From: DSFT01 sp032249175
GTDB lineage: Bacteria > Hydrothermota > Hydrothermia > LBFQ01 > DSFT01
Assembly (NCBI GenBank): GCA_032249175.1
Contig: JAVVGK010000005.1
Location: forward strand, 1-32,950
DNA length: 32,950 nucleotides
Direction: 5' to 3'
In this document: positions 21,781 through 30,083 of the stretch, one piece after another
How positions within the stretch are numbered: position 1 is the first letter of the stretch
Layout of the letters: each line of letters starts with the position of its first letter
Notes under the pieces: generated by a model
Database searches by the model: none
What the model saw: the letters and a program-made list of their open reading frames with translations, nothing else
Told to the model about the DNA's origin: nothing
Translations under genes and position numbers: made by a program

Positions 21781-23339
21781 CTTGCGTATTCAATTGCTCT
21801 TGTTTCTCTTATTACAACAACTTTTATCTGTCCTGGAAATTGAAGCTCTTCTTCAATTTTCTTAGATATACTTCTTGCTATCTCAAAAGCTTCCGTATCA
21901 GAAACTTTGTTAGCATCAACAATTACCCTTAACTCTCTTCCTGCTTGAATAGCAAAGGCCTTTTCTACACCCTTATGCTCATAAGCAATCTCTTCAAGTC
22001 TTTGTATCCTTTGAATGTACTTTTCAATACTTTCTCTTCTTGCACCAGGTCTTGAGCCACTTATAGCATCAGCAGCTGCTACAATAGGAGCATAGGGACT
22101 TATTGGCTCAACATCTCCATGGTGTGCCATAACAGCATTTACAACAATTTCATTTTCTCCGTATTTTTTTAGGAATTGTCCTCCTATAACAGCATGTGGT
22201 CCTTCCTCATCAAGAACCTTACCAATATCATGCAGTAGCCCTGCTCTTTTTGCTATATTTTTATCAAGTCCAAGCTCACTTGCTATAATTGAAGCAATTT
22301 TAGCAGTTTCAATTGAATGTAATAGTAAATTTTGACCATAACTTGTCCTATATTTCATCTTACCGATGTAATAAACAATATCACTATGGATAGGGGTTAT
22401 ACCGAGATTTAAAACTGCTTCTTCACCAACACTCCTTATATGATTTTCAAATTCTTCATCAACTTTTTTATAAATTTCTTCTATTCTAGAAGGGTGAATT
22501 CTGCCATCCTCAATTAATCTTTCAATACATAACTTTGCCTTTTCTCTTCTTATAGGGTCAAACGATGATAGGACAATAACTTCTGGTGTATCATCAATAA
22601 TTACCTCAACACCTGTTATACTTTCAAAAGCTCTTATATTTCTTCCTTCTCTTCCTATGATTCTTCCTTTTATATCATCTGAAGGTAATTCAACAATACT
22701 AATAGTTATTTCAGAAGTTTGAGAACTTGCACATCTTTGAATTGCTTGTGCTATAATTTCCTTTGCTTCTCTTTCAGCTTTAATTTTCGCTTCTTCCCTT
22801 ATTTTATATGCCATTTGAGCAGCCTCATATCTTGCTTGTATTTCAACGCTTTTTAATAATTCTTTCTTCGCTTCTTCTTTGGTCATATTAGCGACTTCTT
22901 CAAGTTTTTTACTAATTTCATTTAATTTTTCATCTATGGATTTTTCTTTAATTGAAAGTATTCTTTCCTTTTCTTGTAATAATTTTTCTTTATTTTTTAA
23001 CTCTTTTTCTAATTGGTCTAACTGCTCAGCTCTTTTTTCAATTTGAATTTGAAGCTCTTCAAGTTTTCTTCTTTCTTTATCAAGCTCTTTTCTTTCCTTG
23101 TATATTTCATTTTCAAGTTTTTTTCTTTCATTATTTATGATTTCGTTTGCTTTGGCTTGAGCATTATTTATAATATTCTTTGCCTTTTCTTCTGCTTGAA
23201 TTATTATCTCATCAGCTTTTTTAAACCCGTCCTTATATTCTTCAAGCTCTTTTTTAATTTTATGGACTCCCTTTCTTCCGACATAAAAACCTAAAATAAA
23301 TGTAATTATTGACAATCCTAAAAGCCCTATTTCTAACAT
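21777..23339 (-). CDS. rny: Ribonuclease Y
   Basis: RNase Y is a membrane-anchored endoribonuclease that starts mRNA decay. In order it has one N-terminal membrane helix (LGLSIITFILGFYVG), a long Glu/Lys-rich coiled coil (about 25-200), a KH domain with GRIIGREGRNIRAFE, and an HD domain with HSIETAKIA and LLHDIGK. A start is also possible at TTG 23348, but AAAGGAGG (23356-23349) abuts that codon, whereas ATG 23339 is 9 nt from it, so I place the start at 23339 (520 aa). It is in the nuoJ-to-tldD operon, 9-18 nt after zapA. Confidence 0.95.
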   Translation of the reverse strand: MLEIGLLGLSIITFILGFYVGRKGVHKIKKELEEYKDGFKKADEIIIQAEEKAKNIINNAQAKANEIINNERKKLENEIYKERKELDKERRKLEELQIQIEKRAEQLDQLEKELKNKEKLLQEKERILSIKEKSIDEKLNEISKKLEEVANMTKEEAKKELLKSVEIQARYEAAQMAYKIREEAKIKAEREAKEIIAQAIQRCASSQTSEITISIVELPSDDIKGRIIGREGRNIRAFESITGVEVIIDDTPEVIVLSSFDPIRREKAKLCIERLIEDGRIHPSRIEEIYKKVDEEFENHIRSVGEEAVLNLGITPIHSDIVYYIGKMKYRTSYGQNLLLHSIETAKIASIIASELGLDKNIAKRAGLLHDIGKVLDEEGPHAVIGGQFLKKYGENEIVVNAVMAHHGDVEPISPYAPIVAAADAISGSRPGARRESIEKYIQRIQRLEEIAYEHKGVEKAFAIQAGRELRVIVDANKVSDTEAFEIARSISKKIEEELQFPGQIKVVVIRETRAIEYAR

Positions 23340-23356
23340 AGCTTTCAACCTCCTTT

Positions 23357-23635
23357 CTAACTTTCATCCATCTTTTCAACAAAAGTAAGAGCAGTTTCAT
23401 AATCTTTAAGTAGTTGGTTTAATCTTTCTATTCTTTTTTCTTTTTGTAAGACTTTATGTGCTAAAAATAAAACTAAAAGAGCAATTTTTTTATCCCTTGC
23501 TAAATTTTTATATCGTTTTTCTATCCAATCACAAACTTCATTTATAATTTGAACAATTTTCTTTACATCTTCCTCACTTTCAATTTTCATATTAAAACTA
23601 TACTTTGTTCCAAAGATATTAAATTCTACATTCAT
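23357..23635 (-). CDS. zapA: Cell division protein ZapA
   Basis: The 92-aa protein has the ZapA pattern. An N-terminal segment of the type MNVEFNIFGTKYSF leads to a dimerisation helix starting ESEEDVKKIVQIINEV and a C-terminal coiled coil. ZapA binds and bundles FtsZ filaments at the division ring. Start overlaps the preceding coiled-coil gene by 4 nt. The order pheT, small coiled-coil gene, zapA, rny is common in bacteria, which supports the call. Confidence 0.85.
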   Translation of the reverse strand: MNVEFNIFGTKYSFNMKIESEEDVKKIVQIINEVCDWIEKRYKNLARDKKIALLVLFLAHKVLQKEKRIERLNQLLKDYETALTFVEKMDES

Positions 23636-23856
23636 TTTTCACTCTCCAAAATATCTAATTTTTGAAGGATATAAGTAATTTTATCTTCAAGATGTTTTAT
23701 GATTTTCCTTAATTTTTCATTCTCTTCTTTTAACTTTTCATTTTCTTCTTTAAGTCTTCTATTTTCTTCTCTAAGTTTTATAATTGTATCTAAGGCTTTT
23801 GTTTGAATTTTTTCAAGCTTTTCTTCTAATTGTTTATCCTTTTCTTCTTCCATCAT
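23632..23856 (-). CDS. Small ZapB-like coiled-coil protein
   Basis: The 74-aa protein is almost entirely one heptad coiled coil: LREENRRLKEENEKLKEENE, then LRKIIKHLEDKITYILQKLD. Its position between pheT and zapA is that of ZapB-like division proteins, which bridge ZapA to other division components. Sequence alone cannot prove this because coiled coils look alike. The ATG is 6 nt after the strong SD AAGGAGGA (23870-23863). It overlaps zapA by 4 nt. Confidence 0.7.
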   Translation of the reverse strand: MMEEEKDKQLEEKLEKIQTKALDTIIKLREENRRLKEENEKLKEENEKLRKIIKHLEDKITYILQKLDILESEK

Positions 23857-23857
23857 T

Positions 23858-26158
23858 TTAAATCCTCCTTACTTTATAACCATTATTTTCAAGCTTTTGA
23901 ATAATATTCATAAGAATTTCATTTATTTCTTCATCTTTTAGTGTTCTGTTTTTATCATTAAAAACAAGTCTAAATGTTAAACTTCTATAATCTTCTCCTA
24001 TGGATTGACCCTCATAAACATCAATTAAATAAAAATCAACCAAAAACGGAATTTTTAAATTTTTTATAAATTTTTCAACATTTAAATAGTAGTCTTCTTT
24101 TCTTATTAAAATTGAAATGTCTTTTTCAATTTTAGGGAACTTACTTATTTCTTCATAAGTTGATAATTTCATATCTTTTAAAGTCATTTCACAAACATAA
24201 ACAGGATATTTTATGTCATAAAATTTTAAAACAGACCTTTTAATTTCTCCTAAGAATCCAACATTTTCATCATCAATATATATTTCAAGGCAAGTTCTTA
24301 AAAATGGTTTTTGAGAAATTTCAAAGTGATAATGATAATTTAAAAATTCAAGTAATGCTTCAACATCTCCTTTTAGTTCATAAGGGCTATAATATTCTTC
24401 ATTTTCAAAATAATTTTTAACTTTCCTTCCACCCACAACAATTCCAAGACTATAAAATTCATTATTATTTCTATAAACTTTTCCAAATTCTAAAAGTTTT
24501 GCTCCATATCCGTTTCTTCTTATATTTAAAGATAATGCATCAATTAAACTTGAAATTATATAATTTCTATAAACATTCATTTCAGCACTTAATGGATTTA
24601 AAATTCTTAAATAGTCATTTGAAAAAATTTTTGCTTTTTCTTCGCTTATTAAACTAAATGTTTTTGCCTCATAATATCCTCTTGGAAATAAAAAATTTAT
24701 GGCAACTTCATATATTGATTTTTTATATTTTGGAATATCAGAAATTTTAAATTCAGTTTTTGAAGGAATGTTATCAATTTTTAAAAATTTCATAATTTCT
24801 TCCGATAAATCATAGTGGTTTTCAATATCATCTCTATGATAAGGAATTTCATAGGTTTTTTCACTAATTTTCTTAATGCCAAAATGTTTCAAAATTTCCT
24901 CAAATTCATTTTCGCTTAATGTTGTTCCTAAAAGCTCATTAATTTTTTCAAAATTAACAATAATTTTTTTCTTTTCAATTTTTTGCTCGTAAATATCAAT
25001 TGGCTTATAAACATTTCCATTAGTATATTTTTTTATTAGATAACTTGCTCTTTTTGAAGCGATTTCAACAAATTCCCAATTTAATCCTTTTTCAAATCTT
25101 TTTGAAGATTCAGTTTTTACTTTTAACATTCTACTTGCTCTTGAAATAAATTCCTTATTAAATAAGGCACTTTCAAGAAGAATATCTTTTGTTTCGTTAT
25201 TTATTGAAGTTTCTTCACCACCAATTATGCCTGCGATTGCTATTGGTTTATATTTATCTGCTATTACAAGAATATCACTATTTAATTTTCTTGATGTATT
25301 ATCAAGGCATAAAATATGCTCATTATCTTTTGCTCTTCTAACAATGACTTTTTCATTTATCTTATTTAAATCAAAGGCATGTAATGGTTGTCCTATTTCC
25401 CACATTACATAATTTGTAATATCTACTATATTATTTATTGAGCGAAAACCTACAAGATGTAATTTATATCTTAAAATATCAGGACTATTTGAAACTTTAA
25501 CATCTTTTATTATTGCTCCAATATATCTAAAACATCCATTTTTTTCTTCAATTTCTATTGGAAATTCAAAATATTCTAATTCTTCATTTAGAAGTTCTGG
25601 CAATTTAACATCCATTTTTAAATAACTTGCAATTTCATAACAAATTCCCAAAATACCCATTAAATCCCCTCTATTTGGAAATATGTAAAGCTCATAAATA
25701 TAATCATTAAGTTGTAAATAATTTAAAACATCATCATTTAAATCAAAATCAGGAGGAAGTTTTATAATTCTATCTGAAACTTCTGAAATTCCTATTTCAC
25801 TTTCAGATAATAACATTCCTTCTGAGATATAATTTTTTATAAATTTCTTTGAAATAATTTGATTGTTTTTTAATTTTGCTCCTTCAATTGCTAAAACGAC
25901 TTTATCATTTAATTGAACATCAGCGGTAGTTATAACTTGAAATTCTTTAAAGTTTGTCTTAACTTTTAATATCTTTAAGTTTCCATCATACTTTATATCC
26001 TCAACAACTGCGGGAAAAACTTTTCCTTTCAAACCTTCTGATAAATCTAAAAAATTCTCAACCTCAATTCCAATATCCTCAAAAAAACTTTTAAGCTCAT
26101 TTGGACTTAAATTGAATTGATGAATAAATTCTTTTATTATATTATATAGAACTTTCAT
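23858..26158 (-). CDS. pheT: Phenylalanine-tRNA ligase beta subunit
   Basis: PheT is the large subunit of the (alpha-beta)2 enzyme charging tRNA-Phe. The 766-aa protein has the N-terminal tRNA-binding OB-like region, the B3/B4 editing region beginning INNIVDITNYVMWEIGQPLH, the B5 domain, the catalytic-like core and a C-terminal FDX-ACB anticodon-binding domain (end: RSLTFRLVFNDKNRTL...). Length is slightly short for the family (about 790-800). pheS is not adjacent, which is unusual; instead pheT overlaps nuoJ by 4 nt (ATGA). It is followed by the division and RNA-decay genes. Confidence 0.95.
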   Translation of the reverse strand: MKVLYNIIKEFIHQFNLSPNELKSFFEDIGIEVENFLDLSEGLKGKVFPAVVEDIKYDGNLKILKVKTNFKEFQVITTADVQLNDKVVLAIEGAKLKNNQIISKKFIKNYISEGMLLSESEIGISEVSDRIIKLPPDFDLNDDVLNYLQLNDYIYELYIFPNRGDLMGILGICYEIASYLKMDVKLPELLNEELEYFEFPIEIEEKNGCFRYIGAIIKDVKVSNSPDILRYKLHLVGFRSINNIVDITNYVMWEIGQPLHAFDLNKINEKVIVRRAKDNEHILCLDNTSRKLNSDILVIADKYKPIAIAGIIGGEETSINNETKDILLESALFNKEFISRASRMLKVKTESSKRFEKGLNWEFVEIASKRASYLIKKYTNGNVYKPIDIYEQKIEKKKIIVNFEKINELLGTTLSENEFEEILKHFGIKKISEKTYEIPYHRDDIENHYDLSEEIMKFLKIDNIPSKTEFKISDIPKYKKSIYEVAINFLFPRGYYEAKTFSLISEEKAKIFSNDYLRILNPLSAEMNVYRNYIISSLIDALSLNIRRNGYGAKLLEFGKVYRNNNEFYSLGIVVGGRKVKNYFENEEYYSPYELKGDVEALLEFLNYHYHFEISQKPFLRTCLEIYIDDENVGFLGEIKRSVLKFYDIKYPVYVCEMTLKDMKLSTYEEISKFPKIEKDISILIRKEDYYLNVEKFIKNLKIPFLVDFYLIDVYEGQSIGEDYRSLTFRLVFNDKNRTLKDEEINEILMNIIQKLENNGYKVRRI
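23863..23870 (-). promoter_or_regulatory. Shine-Dalgarno for the ZapB-like gene
   Basis: AAGGAGGA lies 6 nt before the ATG, inside the end of pheT. It is worth noting because it shows that operon-internal genes here use normal SD-led initiation, unlike most operon-first genes. Confidence 0.75.
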
Positions 26159-26640
26159 TCTTCTTGCTTTCTTCCAATTATTATTGCAATTACAATAGCA
26201 ACTAATAGTAAAACAGAAGCAAGTTCAAAAGGAACAAGATATTTTGTAAGTAATAATTCACCTAATTTATCAACTTTTCCCTCTTCTCCAAGCTCAAATT
26301 TTGGCAATTTTGTAATATACAGAGAAACAGAAATTCCTACGAACAAAGCAAAAATCACAATAATTGAAATTAATCCTTTAAAAGAAAAATCAAAATCTAT
26401 TAAAGGCTCTCTTAAATTTAAAAGCATTATAACAAATAAGAAAAATACAACAATAGCCCCTGAATAAACGATAATTTGAATAACACCTATAAATGGAGCA
26501 TTTAAGAGGAAGTAGATTATAGCTAATGAAATAAAGTTCAATAAAAGACCAAGAGCATTATATATAGGTTTTTTGTGAAGAAGAACAATTAAAGCACCCA
26601 AAAGTCCAATAATTGAAAATACAATAAGGGCTAAAAGCAT
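26155..26640 (-). CDS. nuoJ: NADH-quinone oxidoreductase subunit J-like protein
   Basis: This 161-aa membrane protein has about five helices. It shows the NuoJ signature: HKKPIYNALGLLLNFISLA, then FIGVIQIIVYSGAIVVFFLFVIMLLN, which includes the pi-bulge helix involved in proton coupling of complex I. No other nuo gene is nearby, so it is an orphan or a separated subunit. It heads the operon running to tldD. TAAAAT lies 9 nt before the ATG and no SD is present. Confidence 0.88.
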   Translation of the reverse strand: MLLALIVFSIIGLLGALIVLLHKKPIYNALGLLLNFISLAIIYFLLNAPFIGVIQIIVYSGAIVVFFLFVIMLLNLREPLIDFDFSFKGLISIIVIFALFVGISVSLYITKLPKFELGEEGKVDKLGELLLTKYLVPFELASVLLLVAIVIAIIIGRKQEE

Positions 26641-26649
26641 AGTTTTGAA

Positions 26650-26655
26650 ATTTTA
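26650..26655 (-). promoter_or_regulatory. Predicted -10 box (TAAAAT) for the nuoJ-to-tldD operon
   Basis: The minus strand reads GCTTTAAAATTTCA, 9 nt before the nuoJ ATG. The first three bases of the box are also the TAA stop of the upstream Uma2-like gene. Confidence 0.55.
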
Positions 26656-27072
26656 AAGCAAAGAAAACCTTGAAAGCAAAATTTTCTTTCCTTTTTCTTT
26701 ATATGCTTTCATTTTATATTCTACATTTGGCTCATAACTAACTACGATTTCAAAGACTATATCAGGTGGAATTTCTAATATGTTTTTTGTTAGTTTTGGA
26801 AGTCTTTTTTTACTGATTATCATTATATCAGCACTTAAAAATGTTAAAGGATTTTTACTTACAATTATTGATACTTCACCTGAAAGTATGTAATATAATT
26901 TCTTAAAATGCCTTCCAAGATATTCGCTTAAAGCGAAAACCCAAGCTCCATGTAAAGAACTTGTAGCCATACTTTCAACTCCTATGCCTTCAATAACCTC
27001 AAAAACCTCTTCTGGTATTTTATTTTCAATTAAATCCTCATAAGTATATGTTTTTTTAGTAATCTGTTTCAT
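26653..27072 (-). CDS. Uma2-family nuclease-like protein, C-terminally truncated
   Basis: The 139-aa protein has the Uma2 (DUF820, PD-(D/E)xK-like) order. It opens TYTYEDLIENKIPEE and FEVIEGIGVESMATSSLHGAW, then shows SADIMIISKKRLPKL and IPPDIVFEIVVSYEPNVEYK..KAYKEKG. Full-length members are about 180-200 aa and continue after YxExG with a V.EYWLVDP-like strand. Here the frame instead runs ILLSRFSLL and stops within the nuoJ promoter. The region for the last strands is missing, so this is probably a truncated or decaying copy. TAAAAT lies 6 nt before the ATG. Confidence 0.65.
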   Translation of the reverse strand: MKQITKKTYTYEDLIENKIPEEVFEVIEGIGVESMATSSLHGAWVFALSEYLGRHFKKLYYILSGEVSIIVSKNPLTFLSADIMIISKKRLPKLTKNILEIPPDIVFEIVVSYEPNVEYKMKAYKEKGKKILLSRFSLL

Positions 27073-27078
27073 ATTTAA

Positions 27079-27084
27079 ATTTTA
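27079..27084 (-). promoter_or_regulatory. Predicted -10 box (TAAAAT) for the Uma2-like gene
   Basis: The minus strand reads TACTTTAAAATTTAAATATG, ending with the start codon; the gap is 6 nt. Confidence 0.55.
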
Positions 27085-27108
27085 AAGTATGAAAAAGAGA
27101 ATTTATAG

Positions 27109-27726
27109 TTAATGCTTCTTACAAACACTTTCAACATATTTACCAATTATATCAAATTCTAAATTTACATAATCATTCTTCTTCAAAAATTTTAAATTCG
27201 TTAATTTTAATGTCTTTGGAATTAGTGTAATTTCAAAATAATTATTATTTATGCTATTGACTGTTAGGCTAACACCATCAACACAAATAGAGCCTTTATA
27301 AACAATAAACTTTTTAAATTTTTTATCAAATGAGATTTTAATAATTTTTGTCATTTCAAGTTCTTTAATATCAATTACTTTACCAATTCCATCTACATGA
27401 CCGAGAACTAAATGACCACCTATAAGTTTATTTAATGTTAATGCTCTTTCCAAATTAAAAATATGCTCATTTAAATTTATCTTTGAAAATTTTGTTCTAT
27501 TTAATGTTTCAAGTGACAAGAAGAAAAAAATGGATTTTTGATTAAATTTTTCAACGGTTAGGCAACAACCATCAACATTAATACTCTCACCTTCTTCTAA
27601 AATTTCATAAGGATTTTCAATTTCAAGCAATAGTCCATCATTATATTCTTTTATACTTTTTGTCTTTGAAGTTTTCTCAACAATACCACTGAACACATTC
27701 ATAAGTTTAAAGCCGAATTTCACCAT
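27109..27726 (-). CDS. ribE: Riboflavin synthase (alpha-chain type)
   Basis: The enzyme dismutates two 6,7-dimethyl-8-ribityllumazines to riboflavin. The family N-terminus is seen as MNVFSGIVE (residues 9-17), then GCCLTVE, and the second lumazine-binding repeat GGHLVLGHVDGIG with GSICVDGVSLTV. The 205 aa length is normal. Two starts compete. ATG 27726 lies 7 nt after a -10-like box, while ATG 27702 gives the usual family N-terminus but lacks an SD. I keep 27726. The product would supply FMN/FAD precursors for the flavinylation genes at 30532-32859. No other rib gene is adjacent. Confidence 0.93.
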   Translation of the reverse strand: MVKFGFKLMNVFSGIVEKTSKTKSIKEYNDGLLLEIENPYEILEEGESINVDGCCLTVEKFNQKSIFFFLSLETLNRTKFSKINLNEHIFNLERALTLNKLIGGHLVLGHVDGIGKVIDIKELEMTKIIKISFDKKFKKFIVYKGSICVDGVSLTVNSINNNYFEITLIPKTLKLTNLKFLKKNDYVNLEFDIIGKYVESVCKKH

Positions 27727-27730
27727 CCCT

Positions 27731-27739
27731 TAAAATTTA
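27731..27739. promoter_or_regulatory. Overlapping divergent -10 boxes (ribE and O-antigen ligase-like gene)
   Basis: Plus-strand TAAAAT occupies 27731-27736, 7 nt before the ATG at 27744. Minus-strand TAAATT occupies 27739-27734, 7 nt before the ATG at 27726. The two hexamers share three bases, so both promoters cannot be opened at once. The whole intergenic space is 17 nt. Confidence 0.55.
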
Positions 27740-27743
27740 AAAA

Positions 27744-28994
27744 ATGATATTCTTACTTTACATAATTGGAATTTTATTATTCGTTTTAAGTTTTTATTTT
27801 GGTTATATTGTAATAATTCCTTTTGTCTTAGCTCTATCATTTTTTAGCTTGCTTCTTGTGGATTCAAAAGTATTTTATTTTTGGCTCCTTAGTTTGCTTA
27901 TTGCTATAAGACCTATAACAATAGATTTATTTTTTTGGGATGATTTTATTTTTGGATTTAAAATAACACATATATATAGTTTTTTATTAATTGCTCTTTG
28001 CTTTTTAGCTGTTTTTAAATTAAAGGTTGATTTAAAGTCTTTTAATTTATGGATTATTCCTGTTATATTTTTTCTTTATCATCTTGCCTATTTTTTAAAT
28101 TCTCTATTAAATGGTAATGTTTATGGCTCCTTAGAGTATTTTTTAAGAAATGCAGGAGGAGTTCCATTTTTCTTTGCTATTGGTTATATTTTAGATAGTG
28201 AGGAGAAATTTATTAAGTTTTTGAAAATTATTTTAATTCCACTTTTGATTTTAGTTTTCTTTTCTCTTGTTTTTTCATTTTATAAAATTGATGAGCTTTA
28301 TATGATAACAGGCAATCAAAAACAATTTTGGAGATTAAAACTGCTTTATCATGATTCAGCTCAATTAGTAATTTATCTTACTATGGCATTTATTATTTTA
28401 TGCTATCTTTACATTAAGGAAAGGAAATTTTATTATTTGTTATTTATTTATCTTACACTAATTCCAATATATGCTACACAAACGCGCTCTGCTTGGGTTT
28501 CATCATTGGCAGTTTTTTTAATATTTCTAATTTGGATAAAAAAGCCACACTATCTTATTCCTTTTATTATTTTCTTTATTTTAAATTTTAATTCAATTTT
28601 AGAGAGATGGAATTATGCAGGTATAGAATTTAATGAGGAAGCTGGTTTTAGTGGTAGAGTTGGTCTTTGGAAAATTGGTTTAGGTTTCTTTTTAAGTTAT
28701 GATCCAATCTATAAAATTTTTGGGCAAGTAGGTAATATTATTGCAAAGGGTGATTTTCATAATCAGTATATATCTTGGTTAGTTTATAATGGAATTTTTG
28801 GTTTAGTTTTCAATAGTTTGGTTTTAATTTTACTATTTATAAAGAGTTTTAGTCTAACAAAGAATCCTATGATTTTAATGGTTTATGCTTGGATAATGAT
28901 TTCAGGTTTTTTAGGAAACTTCCTTTCTATGCCTAATGTTGTTGTATTTTTATGGTCAATTTTAGGTTATTGTTTGAGAAATTATCCAAAATAA
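27744..28994 (+). CDS. O-antigen ligase/polymerase-like membrane protein
   Basis: The 416-aa protein has about 11-12 membrane helices, a larger non-membrane loop around 290-330, and the Wzy_C/O-antigen ligase-type segment TQTRSAWVSSLAVFLIFLIW in the middle. WaaL/Wzy-type proteins join undecaprenyl-linked glycans to lipid A or polymerise them. No glycosyltransferase cluster surrounds it, so the exact substrate is unknown. rfbA at 11387-12241 would supply dTDP-sugars for such glycans, but is distant. The gene has a leaderless-type start and overlaps the convergent M20 gene by 13 nt. Confidence 0.78.
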   Translation: MIFLLYIIGILLFVLSFYFGYIVIIPFVLALSFFSLLLVDSKVFYFWLLSLLIAIRPITIDLFFWDDFIFGFKITHIYSFLLIALCFLAVFKLKVDLKSFNLWIIPVIFFLYHLAYFLNSLLNGNVYGSLEYFLRNAGGVPFFFAIGYILDSEEKFIKFLKIILIPLLILVFFSLVFSFYKIDELYMITGNQKQFWRLKLLYHDSAQLVIYLTMAFIILCYLYIKERKFYYLLFIYLTLIPIYATQTRSAWVSSLAVFLIFLIWIKKPHYLIPFIIFFILNFNSILERWNYAGIEFNEEAGFSGRVGLWKIGLGFFLSYDPIYKIFGQVGNIIAKGDFHNQYISWLVYNGIFGLVFNSLVLILLFIKSFSLTKNPMILMVYAWIMISGFLGNFLSMPNVVVFLWSILGYCLRNYPK

Positions 28995-30070
28995 TTTTTT
29001 AAAAATTCTTTAAAAATTAACTTTAAGTTTTCAAGAGAATTTAAATCAGCCCATTCATCATCTGTATGAAGTCCATATCCAATAGCATTTGTTATAATTA
29101 CAGGAATGCCTTTTTGAGCAAAAAATCTTCCATCAGTAGCTCCATGCTCACATATGAAATTAACACTTCTATTTAAAACCTTTTCTGCTGTTTGCTTATA
29201 TAATTTTAAAAATTCATTTTCTTCATTAACATAAATTGCCTCTCCAACACTTAAAACTTCCATTTCTAAATTTGGAAATTTTTTTATTGAAGATAAAACC
29301 TGCTCTTTCATTTTTTCAATAGTCCAAGGCTCTGTAAATCTTATATCAATTTCTGCGTAGCAATAATCAGGAACAATATTTACTTTTGTTCCGCCTTCAA
29401 TTTTACCTATATTTATAGTGTTGTGCCAGTGATTTGGATCACCACAAGGCTCAGTTGGAAAAATTAAACTTATATCATTGTAAAAATCAATTATATTTTC
29501 AATAGCATTTATTCCTTCCCAGACTCTTGAGCCATGAGCTGATTTTCCTTTTGATATTACTCTAAAATGTAAAACACCTTTTTCTCTATTTATTATATTA
29601 AAGTTAAATCCACCATCTGGAATTATAGCAAAATCACAAGAATAATTTTCCTCATTTAATAGGTATTCAACACCATTTTGACTTCCAATTTCTTCATCAG
29701 TTGTTAGCATTAATCCAATATCATAATTTTTATTTTCTTTTGAAAGTTCTTTAAATAATTCTATTAAGACTGCACTTGGTCCTTTCATATCAATAGCTCC
29801 TCTCCCTTTTATTATATTTCCTTCAATTTTTGGATTAAATAATTCATCTTTCGCATCTACAACATCTAAATGACCAACAAAAAAAATTTTTGGATGTTTT
29901 GTATCTTTAAATGTGGCAACTAATGAAAACTTATTATTTTTTTCATATTTTTTAATTATTAAGTTTGTCTCTTTTAAATAATTTTCAACAAAATCAATAA
30001 TTGATTTTAATTCATTTGTTCTTTGGGCAGTTGTTTTAAACTTTATAAGCTCAATTAAAAGCTCTTTCAT
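28982..30070 (-). CDS. M20 family metallopeptidase (ArgE/DapE/CPG2-like)
   Basis: The dizinc amidohydrolase motifs are complete: GHLDV (66-70, His67), GRGAIDMKG (89-97, Asp94), TTDEEIGS with Glu126-Glu127, and the C-terminal His in GLHTDDEW. ArgE and DapE of this group deacylate N-acetylornithine or N-succinyl-diaminopimelate; the sequence does not tell which. An ATG at 30100 also exists, but the promoter-like TAAAAT (30083-30078) lies downstream of it and 7 nt before the ATG at 30070. MKELLIELIK is also a natural M20 N-terminus. I therefore place the start at 30070 (362 aa). Its 3' end overlaps the O-antigen ligase-like gene. Confidence 0.88.
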   Translation of the reverse strand: MKELLIELIKFKTTAQRTNELKSIIDFVENYLKETNLIIKKYEKNNKFSLVATFKDTKHPKIFFVGHLDVVDAKDELFNPKIEGNIIKGRGAIDMKGPSAVLIELFKELSKENKNYDIGLMLTTDEEIGSQNGVEYLLNEENYSCDFAIIPDGGFNFNIINREKGVLHFRVISKGKSAHGSRVWEGINAIENIIDFYNDISLIFPTEPCGDPNHWHNTINIGKIEGGTKVNIVPDYCYAEIDIRFTEPWTIEKMKEQVLSSIKKFPNLEMEVLSVGEAIYVNEENEFLKLYKQTAEKVLNRSVNFICEHGATDGRFFAQKGIPVIITNAIGYGLHTDDEWADLNSLENLKLIFKEFLKNYFG

Positions 30071-30077
30071 AATGAAA

Positions 30078-30083
30078 ATTTTA
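30078..30083 (-). promoter_or_regulatory. Predicted -10 box (TAAAAT) for the M20 peptidase gene
   Basis: The minus strand reads AGCTTTAAAATTTTCATTATG, 7 nt between box and ATG. The TAA of the box is also the stop codon of the upstream 4-TM gene. Confidence 0.55.

Noticed and set aside
22952..23294. Plus-strand frames opposite rny, Phe/Leu-rich
   Set aside because: These are antisense of the Glu/Lys-rich coiled coil; base composition alone keeps the frame open.
23340..23348. TTG start for rny at 23348
   Set aside because: The SD AAAGGAGG directly abuts this codon, leaving no spacer; the ATG at 23339 has a 9-nt spacing.
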